A DNA stretch of 47,519 nucleotides. Source: Scenedesmus sp. ARA3 (taxonomy: Eukaryota > Chlorophyta > Chlorophyceae > Sphaeropleales > Scenedesmaceae). Position numbers and translations under genes: made by a program. The stretch lies in the NCBI GenBank assembly GCA_004335835.1, contig RWJK01000866.1, positions 1 through 47,519 on the forward strand, in the 5' to 3' direction. Of the stretch, positions 32,318 to 44,700 are shown in pieces (positions within the stretch are counted from its first letter, which is position 1; each line of letters starts with the position of its first letter). Under the pieces are notes generated by a model. That model was not told the DNA's origin and made no database searches. It saw only the letters and a program-made list of their open reading frames with translations.

Positions 32318-34266
32318 AAGTGCTTGCTGGGGCAGTAATGCGTGGTGGCTCAAGAGCATGCCCGGGGCCATGAAACAGATGAGGGGCGCACTGGAGCACA
32401 AGAAGCTGGGGCGCCAGGTCAGTGGTTCAGTGCCGATGGTGGATGTCTGTGTAACGGCACAGTAGTATTATGGATAGTCTGGTGTGCCCCGCTCAAGGCA
32501 GCAGATGAGGGGCGCACTGGAGCACAAGAAGCTGGGGCGCCAGGTCAGTGGTTCAGTGCCGATGGTGGATGTCTGTGTAACGGCACAATAGTATTATGAG
32601 TAGTCTGGTGTGCCCCGCTCAAGGCAGATGAGGTGTGTGCTGGAGCTCAAGAAGCTGGGGGCACCAGGTGGGCTGCTGCTCTTGATATGCTTGCTTGTTA
32701 CAGTGTGCACTAGCATGTTTGAGTCATGTTGTGCATTGAGCAAGGACTGCTTGTTGGCAAATGACATTCTGACGTTGCTGCGTTGAGTTGTATGTCGTAC
32801 ATGATCGCTGGTGCTGCTGTCTTTGCAGGTGTAAATAGGACGATTCTAAGCAGGTTGGTCAACTCTGTGGACGTGCACACCAAGTTGTGTGACCAGCAAA
32901 TGTAGTTGTGTACGTTATAACCAACTTTGACTGCTGTGCTGCTGGCTGCGTGCAGGTGTGGTCAACTTTGTGGACGCGCGCACCAAGTGGTTTGACCAGC
33001 AGGTGCAGGTACTGTACATCAACATCTACTTTGACCGTTGTCCTGCTGTCTGTGCAGGTGTGGTCAACTTTGTGGACGCGCGTACCAAGTGGTTCGATCA
33101 GCAGGTGCCGTTCTGTACATTTATATAATACATACATCATTACAATGTATTCTGTTGCTGCTGGTGCTGCTGGCTGCATGCAGGTGTGGTCAACTTTGTG
33201 GACGCGCGCACCAAATGGTTTGACCAGCAGGTGCAGGCGGCGCTGACGCAGCACGGCATACACCAGGTGGTGGCGGTGGCGGCTGGCTTCGACACGCGCG
33301 CCTACAGGTGAGCAAGGTGCTGAACATGTGAACTGCTTCTACAGTCAGTGCTGTGGTTTGACTAGGGATGCCATCACAGTGTGATAGATGAAGTGCGGTT
33401 GTATGGAATCCACCAGGTGGTGGCGGTGGCGGCTGGCTTCGACACGCGCGCCTACAGGTGAGCTGCAAATCACCATCAGTTTTGATCCTGATGTACTTGG
33501 AATTGGGGGGTTGGCGGGTAACATCGATGGGATTTTGGATGGGTGAATGTGCTGTGGCGGCGGTAGCACTTAATGCACTCCAACAGCTGGCGGGGTGGGG
33601 CGCTAGTGAGTGTCATCGCTGACGTAACATCACAAACTCATTCACCCATGATCCGCATGCAGGTTTGGCGCGCGCTACCCCGGCGCTGCGCGCTTCTTTG
33701 AAGTCGACCTGCCCCATGCGAGCGCCAAGAAGCAGCAGCTGGTGCAGCAGCTGCTGCAGCCGGAGGCCAGCCACCCCCGGCCGGTGTTCATTGGCGCTGA
33801 TCTATCCAAAGTCAGCCTGGACCAGGCACTGCTGGAACCCTCTTACGCTGCCGCCAGCACGGCAGGTGCGTGGTGTTACAAGCAAAATATGGGATGCTAC
33901 ACGCATATTCACGAGTGCAAAGCTGATGCCTGAGGTTGCACAAGGTGAGTGCAACTGAAACATTTGGTACTAGATGAAACACTGGCAGGCAGTGTGGTCA
34001 GGGATGACTGGAGCAGGGTCAGCCTGGACCAAGGCAAGCGCTGCTGGAGCCCTCATATGCAGCCGCCAGCACATCAGGTGTGTGATGTATGCGGTATGTA
34101 CTGGTGTGTGGCTCAGGCGAGTAAAACTCCACCTAGTCGCACATTGAGATCATTGGCACAGACCTGAGCAGGGTCAGCGTGGACCAAGCGCTGCTGGAGC
34201 CAGCAACCAGCCAGGTGTGTTCTGTTGGTGTTACTCTGAAATACAAACCGTAGAATCCTGACACTG

Positions 34267-34310
<44 letters not shown>

Positions 34311-35153
34311 AGGAGCTGCTGTCGGCTTTGACCCCACCCAGCCAACACTGTTCACTGTTGAGGGCCTCGTCTACTACCTGCCCACAGCAGCGGTGCGACA
34401 GCTGTTTGCTTCGCTGCTGCGCGTGGCGGCGCCCGGCAGCCGCGTCGCTGTTGACTTCCTGCACAAGCAGGTGCGTGCAGCGTTTCAAACATCCACAAGG
34501 GCACTGAAACCCAGGCATGCTCTGAACCCTAAAGCTTGCTGCGCCCTGAATGAGCACGTGCAGCAGGCTTGGATAATGGGGGCCACAGGTGGCTCCAGCA
34601 CACACAGCACAGTAGCCAGCCTGTGCATTCAGCAATGTTACAGCTTACTGACAGGGATACACACCTGACAAACTCTGTTGCTGCTGCTGCTGCTGCACTG
34701 CTGTTGCTGCTGCTGCTGCAGGTGCTGGAAGGCTCCGTGCCACTGCCGCCGGCCTACAAAGTGACGTGACCAACTCTTTTGTTGCTGCTGCTGGTGCTGC
34801 TGGTGCTGCCGCCGCTGCTGCTGCTGCAGGTGCTAGAGGGCTCCGTGCCGCTTCCGCCAGCCTACAAGGTCACCGCGCAGTCAGTGGCCAACAAAGGAGA
34901 GCCATTCATTTCCGGCATCGACAATAACAAAGAAGCCCTCGCTGCATTTATGGCTGGGATCGGCAGCAGCGCAGCGGCGCCAGCAGCAGCAGCAGCCGGC
35001 ACACCACAGCAGCAGCAGCACAGGGAGTTCAAGCTGGTGCAGTTTATGACACCCCAGGAGATGGCTGCTGCGCAGCTGCCGCACCTGCAGTGGGATGACA
35101 AGCTGCCTCCGATGCTGTCCTTCTACAGCTTTGCTGCTTTTGAGGTGCTGTGA
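31335..35153 (+). CDS. Class I SAM methyltransferase, leucine carboxyl methyltransferase-like family
   Basis: This is a SAM-dependent methyltransferase of the LCM/Ppm1-related family, whose members methylate carboxylates or small molecules; the substrate here is unknown. Exons are 31335-31480, 31966-32117, 33184-33307, 33663-33865, 34313-34470 and 34830-35153. Phases agree and give 368 residues. Motifs in order: RTKWFDQQV, the SAM-binding VAVAAGFDTRAYRFG, acidic FFEVDLPHA, FIGADLSK, and TLFTVEGLVYYLP. The first intron begins GCAAGT, a GC-AG intron. The ATG at 31335 has a good context (CACCATGG). Every intron has junction copies, and the terminal codons are copied after the stop. It shares its upstream region with TRAP-beta. 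Confidence 0.9.
31585..31679 (+). repeat. Pure (CTG)n tract, about 31 units
   Basis: An uninterrupted run of about 95 nt lies in the first intron of the methyltransferase. It is the longest triplet tract in the window and is not adjacent to the used acceptor. Confidence 0.95.
31849..31965 (+). repeat. In-frame upstream acceptor copy of exon 2 of the methyltransferase
   Basis: The acceptor at 31847-31848 is followed by a copy of exon 2 start (EVGHPNANANDDDLAPLL). The unit is exactly 117 bp, and the frame stays open into the real exon, so use of the upstream acceptor would add 39 residues without a frameshift. Confidence 0.88.
32195..32680 (+). repeat. Four donor-side copies of PGAMKQMRGALEHKKLG
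   Basis: Copies lie near 32206-32268, 32345-32420, 32499-32546 and 32625-32671. Two carry a CTG tract after GTGGGCTGCTTGTGCATTG. The later two share GTCAGTGGTTCAGTGCCGAT and GTGTAACGGCAC, so they duplicated together. Confidence 0.88.
32826..33183 (+). repeat. Three acceptor-side copies of VVNFVDARTKWFDQQ
   Basis: Starts near 32829, 32956 and 33059 precede the real exon at 33184. The furthest copy is most decayed (LVNSVDVHTKLCDQQ); the nearest two are nearly exact. Spacing is about 103-127 bp. Confidence 0.9.
33408..34829 (+). repeat. Further junction copies in methyltransferase introns 3-5
   Basis: VVAVAAGFDTRAYR plus GTGAGC recurs at 33416-33457. Donor-side copies of the SLDQALLEPS region lie at 34016-34078 and 34156-34214. 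An acceptor-side copy of VLEGSVPLPPAYK lies at 34722-34760, before the real exon at 34830. Confidence 0.85.
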
Positions 35154-35220
35154 GCAGCGCTGCTCAGCCTGGAAGCAGCGGCAGCCTCAGGCTGTAGCAC
35201 TACACAAGGCATGACATGGG

Positions 35221-35450
35221 AACTTGCTCCGATGCTGTCCTTCTACAGCTGTGCTGCGATGCTGTCCGTTCAAGTTGAGGTGCTGTGAGCAGCTCAGCCT
35301 GCATGCAGCCGAGCCTGATTGGAGAGCCTGATTGGATGCTGCGTTGTGAGCTTGCATGCTGCCTGTCAAGCATTTGCTGTGTTTGGGAAGGTGCCGTGAG
35401 CACCGATGCTGTCCTTCTACAGCTGTGCTGTGTTTGAGGTGTTGTGATGC
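35221..35450 (+). repeat. Copies of the methyltransferase C-terminal codons after the stop
   Basis: The terminal segment CCGATGCTGTCCTTCTACAG...GAGGTGCTGTGA recurs at about 35228-35287 and 35403-35447. The later copy reads SFYSCAVFEVL-stop. A GTGAGCAGC-like stretch follows the first two copies. Confidence 0.85.
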
Positions 35451-38400
35451 AATGCGTAGCTCAAGCATAGCAGCAAATGCACAGCAGTATGCAAACTCTC
35501 TGTGAACAGCTCTGCCCTGCAGCCGCCAAGCCTGTGGTGCTCGTTAAGTGGGATGTTTCCCTGATGGCTTTGAACCCTGGAGCGGGGCACAGCTGCAGCA
35601 GCAGCAGCGCAGTGCTGCACGCATCAAAGTATGAGTCTGACTGCTGACCACAGTGGCTTGTTGTGTACGTGAGGAGTCGTGCTGGCTTGCAAGCCAAGCT
35701 GTTGGAGGGCTCAAGACTCAAACCCAGAATTGACATGGTGTCAAACTCAAAGCTTAAACGGTGATGGGAAGCTGTAGTTGCCGGCGGCCACAGGGCGCTG
35801 CGCAGCGGCAGCAGCTGCGGTGTGTGGCAGTGCTACTTGCCTTGCGTTTCACTACCGCTGCGCTGCATGCGGGGTCTGTTATGACTGCAAGCCTGTGTCT
35901 AGTGACTTCCAAGGAGGCGATGCTGAGCCTCAGCAACTGGGCAACGGTCAGTTGAATATTGAAAAAAAGTTGCCTGTTGCATATATCACAAGCACAAGCA
36001 GGTTAATTGTGTGCCACAGCCTGCAGCACTCATGTTCACTATGTACTGTTTACTATGTACTGTATTGAAGCACTGTTTGCAGTTTGCTGTTTGTTTCAGC
36101 AGCCTGGCAGAGCGTTTGTTACATCAGACTGGGATAACAAAGCAGACATGCGCTGATAGTAATTCAGTTACAAGTCTTTCCTATAAAACACCAACCCCGC
36201 ATCATGATTGTTGCCATGGTTGCCAAGGCCTGGGCAGCGGCAGTGTTTTCTACCAAAGTGGCATCACATCTGATGTCTAGACATCTACTGCTAGCATAAT
36301 ACAGCAACAAGTACTCGATGAACACATGGTTGAATTGTTGCACACAAGCTTGTCCTCAGAAGCAACAGCAGAAGCTGGCACAGCAGCAGACCGCAGCAGG
36401 CCGCCTTGATTCAAGATGCGCATCTGTGGCACCACAAGCGTGTGCCCAGAAGCAGCAGTAGGAGCCGGCATAGCAGCAGGCCGCAGCCAACCGCCCCAAA
36501 CAACATGCCGCTATAATGCGCAGTGCGCATCTGCGGCACCACAAGCGTGTGCCCAGAAGCAACAGTAGGAGCTGGCATATATGCTATACAGCAGCAGGCC
36601 ACAGCAGGCCTCCTAAATTAGGATGCGCATCACATCTGTGGCACCACAGGCGTCTGCCCAGAATCAACAGTAGAAGCTGGCACAGCAGCAGGCCGCCGTG
36701 AGCAGAATGCACATATGTGGCACCGCAAGCATGGGCCCAGAAATAAAATGCTATTGCTGGGCACACACTGTACAGTAGGAGCTGGCACAGCAGCAGGCCG
36801 CCTGCACCAGAATGCGCCATAACATGTCATGCCAACAGATCTGAAGCCATCGCCACACAATTTGATTGCAGAAACTAACACGACACGAAGCGCGTGATCT
36901 GGCACAGACATGAAGCGTGATCTGGCCCCTGCTGTACACTGCGCAATGCAGAAGCAATAGACACTTTCCAACGGCGTACATGTACGTGCACTCGAGTTGA
37001 CGCGGCAGAGCCTTCCATGCGGGCCAGCTGCCTTTTGCCAATCAAATTAAATGTATTGAGGTGCATTACCCCGTTATTGCAGCCTCAGTGTGCAACAGGC
37101 CACCACGCGTAAGCATAGCCTGTGAACACTGACAGGGTGCTGTACGTTGAACGCGGCATACATGCGCCCGCCGAACTGGGAATACATTCTTCTGCCACAG
37201 CATCATGCATGCGCCTGCCTCTGCCTCACATCTGCAGGTGTGTTTTTTGCTGAACAAAACACGTCTGCACCTGCCGCATGCTACATGCGCCTGCGGCACA
37301 CAATCATCGCATGCGTCTGCCACGCACACATCAACTGCATCTGGTGAACAAAGCATCAAGCGCCTGCCTCATGCTGCATGCATCTGCCACACAATCACAG
37401 CATGCACCTGCCACACACACACATCGCCCATCGCATGCACCTGTCACTGTTACACACACATACAGCAGCATCTGCCGCCACTGCGGACACTGCTGAGCAT
37501 GGCACGATGCATTGCACAGCCATCTCAGCACTCTGAGCAGCAGCACTGCCAGCAGCAGCAGCACTCATGCATGGCCAGATGCCCCTGCATTGCTGTGCAA
37601 CATTGCAGCCGCCCTTCACAGTGATAAAAGACAACACCAGGCCTGACCAGCAGCTGGTAAGTATTTCAAGGCCAGTATCCACACGTCGATAAAAGTACTG
37701 TGCATGCGAGCATAAGCCACCATGTGGTATGCAAGCATGCGCAAAAGGGTCACACTACTGTTTTAGTGTGATGCATGCCGCTGCACCCAGCTAAAGGCAC
37801 GTAAGTAGGAATGCGGCGCTTTGGCATCCGTAACGTAAAACTCAAAAGCAGGGCGCATGCAAGCAACAGCCACCATGTGGTATCACTGTATGCAAGCATG
37901 CGGAAAAGAGTCACAACAAACGCTCTCAGTACTACTGAATTATGGAAATGCTGACATGCATGTGGGTGTATACGTCACATGACACTACCCAAACACGTAT
38001 AAGCATAGCTACTCGTAGCTCTGGCGTAGTGTGAGGGAAAGCATCAAGCAGAGGCCACCCAGAGACAGCACCGCACAGTGAACTGCAGCACCACGATGCA
38101 CGCAGTCAACATAACATTACGTATTGTAAGATAAGTATACAGCAAAGCCACCTAGCAATGAAGGGCAATGTGCTGCAGTACCGCCGTGCGCACAGCAAAC
38201 ATAGGCTGTGATGCGATAGCACGCACGTTATGTGGCTGCAATCATGTTGGCAGTAATCACGTGCATAGCACAATGGTCCAACGGCAACATAATCAAACGT
38301 AGAGACTGACAGGGCCGAGAGAACAGGCGCTGCTGCTGACTGCGCGTGCATGCAGGCACCTGACAATATCTCAAACACTCGCTACCAGTCCAACAAGCAT

Positions 38401-39076
38401 CCACACGAGATAGTAACAAGTGCAGGCGATGCGTCTGTAGCCAATGCATTGGCTGACACCGCCTGACAACTCCACAAAACAAAACAACATGCACAGCAGC
38501 ATGTGCAACACGGCAGGCATGCAAACAGCAGATAAGCAGCCGCTGAAATGCATGTCAGCGGCCGCTGAAATACAAACAGCGGGTCAGCAGCCGCTGCCAG
38601 TGAAATGCATGTCCACAGCCAGGCGAGCTCTTCCTTGGCCTTGTGGGGGTCACTGACAGTGAATCACAATCAGCCGCCGCCTGCACCCTAGTCAATGGTA
38701 TTGGGTTGCTCAGTGACCACTCCAAAAAAACAGAAAAAAAAACAGAAAAAAAAAACAGAAAAAAAAGCCAATCTTAAAACCAGGCCACTCCATCTGGCGC
38801 CCACAACAAACGCCCACGCCCCACACACCCACAGAAATGACTCACACACAGACCGGTTCATTCCCCAGTAACCAGGCGCACCGAGTGGCCCTTCACGAGC
38901 CAAACATACTCTCAGCCGCAGCCGCAGCAGCAGCAGCAGCAGCAGCAGCATCCTTATCATTCTGAAGCCTCTGGGGCTGTTTAAACACACTGGCTGGCTC
39001 ATCAGACGCTGCGCAGCAAGCGCACGCATATGTCTGCTCACAGTGCAGTCGTATGCTTCCAGCACACTCAGGAGCT
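35451..39076. other. Convergent gene-poor spacer with several repeat families
   Basis: No conserved coding exon is recognised over 3.6 kb. It contains the five-unit array at 36344-36830, a TG/CA-rich stretch of CTGCCACAC-type repeats at 37195-37450, and a two-copy unit (CCACCATGTGGTAT...GCAAGCATGCG) near 37717 and 37872. It also holds an A-rich run (A7-10 separated by CAG) at 38724-38768 and a CAG tract at 38925-38950. Confidence 0.5.
36344..36830. repeat. Five ~110-bp tandem units of unknown origin
   Basis: Units share GCATCTGTGGCACCACAAGC, GTGCCCAGAA, AGTAGGAGCTGGCA and GCAGCAGGCC. They resemble the exon-junction arrays in size and decay, but no matching functional exon is found in the window. 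Confidence 0.8.
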
Positions 39077-41318
39077 TTACCGCACAGGCACATTTGCGTT
39101 GCAGCCCTGCTTCGGGTTGTAGGTCCTATCCACGTTGAGCCTCTGCGCGTACAAGGCCCTCGTGCTGTTCACGATGCGGTCGACGGTGTCGGTGAGCGTC
39201 TGGTTGTTGCCCGATTCACGAGCGTCGCGCAAATCGAGCAGGTCTTTGACTTCCGGAGAACACATCGCGAGCTCCGTGTCTCCCAGGGTAAGGCACAAGC
39301 CCATGCCCTCTTGGGCAGGATAGTAGTAGATCCACCAGAAACCTGCAAACGAGGGCGGGAAGACAGTGCAGCGATGAGCGGCAGCGGACACCGACATTGT
39401 AACATATGTTATAACATCATTCAAATGTAGCAGCTGCCCAGTGCGACGGTGATGGGGTATGGCGGTGATGCAGTGCATGTGCGATGCTGCATGCATGGGG
39501 ATGGGCTGCAAGCTGATGCTGATGCTGGTGTGGCAGCTGTCTTACAGCCCTCACAAGGATGATTATGTGCCTCCAGGCAGTGCTTGCTGCTGCACATGCA
39601 AGGCAGTCGAGCAGCATGAGGATGTTGAGCGTGCATCAGCTGCCACATGGTGCAGGATAGCGTGCAAACGGTATAATTGAAAGGAGGGATGATTGAGCAT
39701 GCTGTGCAGCTGCAAGCAGGCGCAGCCAATCAAGGTCAAACATGCAAGCTTCTGCCTTTACTCACACATCTCCTCCTGCGGGCGTGTCCAGAGCGACGGT
39801 TGACACAGCGCACATGCACAGGCAGCACAGGACAGCAGCACAGCAGGGCAGCAGAACAGCAGCGCAGCACATGTGTCAGCACCAGCAATGCCGCGGAAAG
39901 CTCTCAATCCTTGCTGCACTTGCTCAGGCAGGCTGATCTGTCACAGCATGTGTCTGCACTTTACCCTCCACAATCAACTAACATCCCTGCTTGTGACCTG
40001 GTGCTGCCTTGGCCTGCCTACGCTGCTGTCTGCACTCATCCCTGCCCCACCTGCGTGCTGAAGCCCCAGTGTGTTGTGTTCTTCCTCCCCGTGCTGTCAA
40101 ACACGCACGTCATGCTCAGCTCTTCACCAGGCTCCAACACTGCCTGGTCAACCCTCCAACCCCAAAGCCCTAAACTTTTGAACCCTTGAACCGTGCACTC
40201 CTCCCTGCCCCACCTGCGTGCTGAAGCCCCAGTGCGTCGTGTTCTTTTGCCCAGTGCTGTCAAACACGCACGTTATGCTCAGCTCTTCACCAGGCTCCAG
40301 CACCACCTGATCATCCACAAAACCTAAACCTAAAGCCCTGAACCCGATGAACCCTGCGAGCCCGCCCCACCTGCGTGCTGAAGCCCCACTGCGTCGTGTT
40401 CTTTCTTCCGGTCGAGTCAAACACACACGTCATGCTCAGCTCGTCACCAGGCTCCAACACTGCCTGATCATCCATCACGAAACCCTNAACCCAAAGCCCT
40501 CAACCCGCGAACCCTGCGAGCTTGCCTCACCTGCGTGCTGAAGCCCCAGTGCGTCGTGTTCTTCCTTCCGGTCGAGTCAAACACACACGTCATGCTCAGC
40601 TCGTCACCAGGCTCAAACACTGCCTGATCATCCATCACGAAACCCTAAACCCAAAGCCCTCAACCCGCGAACCCTGCGAGCTTGCCTCACCTGCGTGCTG
40701 AAGCCCCAGTGCGTCGTGTTCTTCCTTCCGGTCGAGTCAAACACACACGTCATGCTCAGCTCTTCACCAGGCTCCAACACTGCTTGATCATCTGGCAAGT
40801 CGATCCAGGTCTGGAAGTTGTAGTCAAAGTGGCTCAGTGTTGCAAGGGGAGCACGGGCAGCGTTTCTGCGCGTGCGGGTCGTGTAGATGGATTTGCCGAG
40901 CCCGTGCATGTGCAGCGCTTGAGCAACGAGCGTGATGTTTTGCTTGAACCTGCAGCAACAGCAGCAGCAGCAGCACAGCAGCTCAGGAGGGATGGTCAGC
41001 CAGCACGTTCTGGCTCACATGCAGATGCTGATCTCATTGGGGCTGCAGCCTAGCCAACTGCATGGTGGCGCTGCAAACCATACACATCCACGGCCCCCGA
41101 GCTGTCCCATCTGACCCAGCACAGGGAGAAATGCTCAGCAACACCGCAAGCAAATCAAACAACTCACCTTGAGGAGCATTGGCTGGGGCAGTAGGAGGTG
41201 GCCGCCCTGACCTCAGGCTGGTTCGGAGGGATGTCCAGCACAAACTGACCAACCGTGAGGATGCCGATCTCATTGGGGCGCAGGTTTTCTGTGAAGAACA
41301 GCCTCAAGCCGGTGCCTG

Positions 41319-41363
<45 letters not shown>

Positions 41364-41732
41364 CACGTGCTGATGATGGACACGGCAGCTGGAGATGATG
41401 CAGCACCACACATGCTGCTGTCACCCCGACACTTGGTTGTTATCAGCTGGAGCCAACTAGCTGCAGCATGACGGCACCAAACTTTGGAAGCAACGCAAAC
41501 AGAACAGCACTGCATCTCTGTATGCAGCAGTTCAGCCGCACTTATAACGCACTTGAAACACGCCTAAAACACAAACAGAACAGCACTGCATCTCTGTATG
41601 CAGCAGTTCACCCGCACACATATAACCGCCTTACAACGCCTCGCTGCCCCACGCGGCTGCTTCCACCAGTCTCACCTGGGTCACTCTCTCCTTTTAGGCC
41701 TTTGGGATTGTTGTAGTGCACCTGTTTGTGTG

Positions 41733-41776
<44 letters not shown>

Positions 41777-44700
41777 GTAGGGCAGCGGTTTTCATGGAGA
41801 TCTCGCGCACAGGATGTTTGGATTGCTTGGCATGCTGCAAAGGCGAACAGCAGGGCAGTGGTGCAAGCCGCTGCAACAGCGCAACAGGGCAGTGGTGCAA
41901 GCCGCTGCTGCTGCTGCTGCTGCTGCTGCTGCAGGGCAGTGGTGCGAGCCGCTGCAACAGCGCAACACCCAAGCGGCACATGGATGCAACATCAGAGCAC
42001 ATCTCAGGTGCCTGCAGCAAATTGAGGGCATCCTCAGCACTCGACATGCACACACGCATGCACGCTTGCTCAGACACACTTGTGCATGCTGTCGCGAGTG
42101 TATGCACACATGCATGTCTGTCACTGTCATTACATGCCATGTCCATCATCAGCATGTGCTGCTGCTGCTGCAGCACACATACATTGTTTTCATTTCATGC
42201 ATATTTGTTTCTAATTTCCTCATTTAAGTACATCCTACTTCCTTTTTACAATGCCGCACCTCAATGGCAAAGTACTCGTAAGAGCCTTTGCCAAAGGGCA
42301 GCCCAGTGATGCTTGGGAAGGAGTAGTCTGGCAGAGAGGGTGAGGTGCCAATCTGCAGCAGCAGCAGCAGCAGCAGTTCAGCGAGCATGCAACAACACAA
42401 GCTTGCTGGCCTGGTGACTGCATTTGCACCCATACTCAAACACCAAACACAGCACGTGACAGACAATGTATGTGTGCCGCTGCCTCACCATGTAGAATGC
42501 CTCGCACAGCTGCTTGTATGTCTTTTGGTTGTAGGGCCCTGGGCCGCTCTCTGCAACGAGCTTCTCAACGTCGGGCTATGCATTGCCAGCCATTCAAAAT
42601 GACAAAACAAGTGACAAAACCCGTGTCTGCGTGCTCACTGCTCGAACGTGGCCTTAGTGTGATGTTATAAAACACAACACGCACCCCAAAACAAAACCCT
42701 TTAGATGCCTCACCATGTAAAAGGCCTCGCACAGCTGCTTGTACGTCTTCTGGTTGTAGGGCCCTGGGCCGCTCTCCGCAATGAGCTTCTCAACATCGGG
42801 CTGTGCATTGTCGGTGAGGCAGGCGTATATCACGCTATGGTGAACCAGCGTCTTGTGGCCATACAGGGTGGTGTACTTTGTGATGTGGTAGCGCCTGCAA
42901 GGGTTTTGAGCAAAGTACAAGAACAGCATTCTCAATGTCGGCCTGTGCATTGTCAGTGAGGCAGGCGTATATCACGCTGTGGTGAACCAGCGTTTTGTGG
43001 CCATACAGGGTGGTGTACTTGGTGATGTGGTAGCGCCTGCAAGGGTTGCAGCATAATTGAAAGAGCAGCATTTTGAGAACAGAATTGTCGGTGAGGCAGG
43101 CGTAGATCACGCTGTGGTGAACCAGCGTCTTGTGGCCGTACAGGGTGGTGTACTTGGTGATGTGGTAGCGCCTGCGTGAGGGTTTGTTTTTGCGTGGGCA
43201 GACCAACAGGCTGAACGTGAGGGGGCGGTGGTTGTTGGTGTGAAGTACTTCACGCGGCGATGCGGCAGCAGCCATGTGCCGTTGCTTGTTCATTGCGACA
43301 GCAGCAGCAGCACCATATCACATGACCTCCACACGTAGCCCTTTCCCCTTGTGTACACACTCGTAAGTTGGCATCCCCACATAGCACGTCGTGTAGGCCA
43401 ACTTTTCATGTAACCGTTACAAGGTTTGGCTTCCATACACGCCAAACCACGCCCAAAAACTTTACCTAAAACTCTTCCTGTACTCACTTGTCAACCGGCA
43501 TCCTGATGTAGCACGTCATGTATGTTGTCTCCACATCCGGAATCTCCGCCACCTTGCACAGGATATCCGTGCGGTAGATTCCATTGCCCAGAGGCACAAC
43601 CTGCGGCAGAGGAGCCTCCCCACCAGCCTTTGCAACATCTGCCTCGTCATCATTGCCAGCAATGCAGCTTGCGCCGTTGTGATTACAACAACCGGCGCCG
43701 CCGCACTTGCCGGTGTTGCTCATGCCGTTGATGAGCTGCTCTCCCAGACTTTTGACCAGTTCAGGAGGCTGTGGGATTGTTGAGGCTGTTGCTGGTGTGA
43801 TGGCTGGCTCTGCTGCTTCTGCAATGACTGCTGCCGCTGCTGCTTTTGGTGTGTTGGCTGGTTTCAGTATGTCGAGGATCTGCCTGAACTGCTGGCCGCG
43901 GTCATCACCTGCGTCGATTGATTAGAGCAAATCAACACGCGCAGCAGCAGCAGCAGCAGCAGCAGCAGGGGTGTCAGAAATGTCAGCAGGAGTTCTACAG
44001 GCCCGCTCATTGTGTGGCAGCAGTTATGCATGTGAGCTTGTAGTGGGCACTGCTATGTAACAAAGCGGTGTTTTCAAAGCGATCTCCTCATGACATCCTC
44101 CCGGGACGCTGTCACAACCAGTGCAGTACTGCAGTGTCGGCAACTGCTGTGCAACATGTGTAACTGTTACTGTGACTGCCCAAGCAGCCTCAGCAAGGTA
44201 GCCTCCCTGGACGCTGTCACAACCAGTGCAGCGCTGCATGGCCGGCAGCTGCTGTACAATATGTGTCATTTGTTGTTGTTAATTTCGATTATATAACAAG
44301 CAGCCTCAGCAAGGTAGCCTCCCTGGACGCTGTCACAACCAGTGCAGCGCTGCATGGCCGGCAACTGCTGTGCAACATGTGTCATTTGTTGCTGTTAATT
44401 TCAATAATATAACAAGCGGCCTCAGCAAGGTAGCCTCCCTGGACGCTGTCATATCCATTGCAATACTGCGTTGCCGGCCACTGCTATACATATTGAATGT
44501 ATGTCACTTTTGCTGTTATCTAACAAGCGGTCTCACCATGGTATCTTCCCTGGATGCTGTCAAAGCCTTTGACTCCATCAATGGCAGGGCCCTGCAGCAG
44601 CAGCAGCAGCAGCAGCAGCAGCACTTGTTGATGTCGGCAGTTGGTCTGCCTTGATGGTGTGTTTTAGGGGCCAGGACAGCAGGCGTCCTACCAACACAAG

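Noticed and set aside
35761..36068. Short Cys-containing frames (CAACGVCYDCKPV) as a zinc-finger gene
   Set aside because: They are isolated, without matching neighbouring exons, and overlapping frames are equally open; no family is recognised.
38724..38768. A-rich run as the poly(A) tail of a retroposed gene
   Set aside because: No intronless coding sequence or target-site duplication is seen next to it; it is a simple (A)nCAG repeat.
40148..40680. CCCTAAA-like stretches taken as a chromosome end
   Set aside because: They are degenerate, short and inside introns of an intact gene with more genes on both sides.
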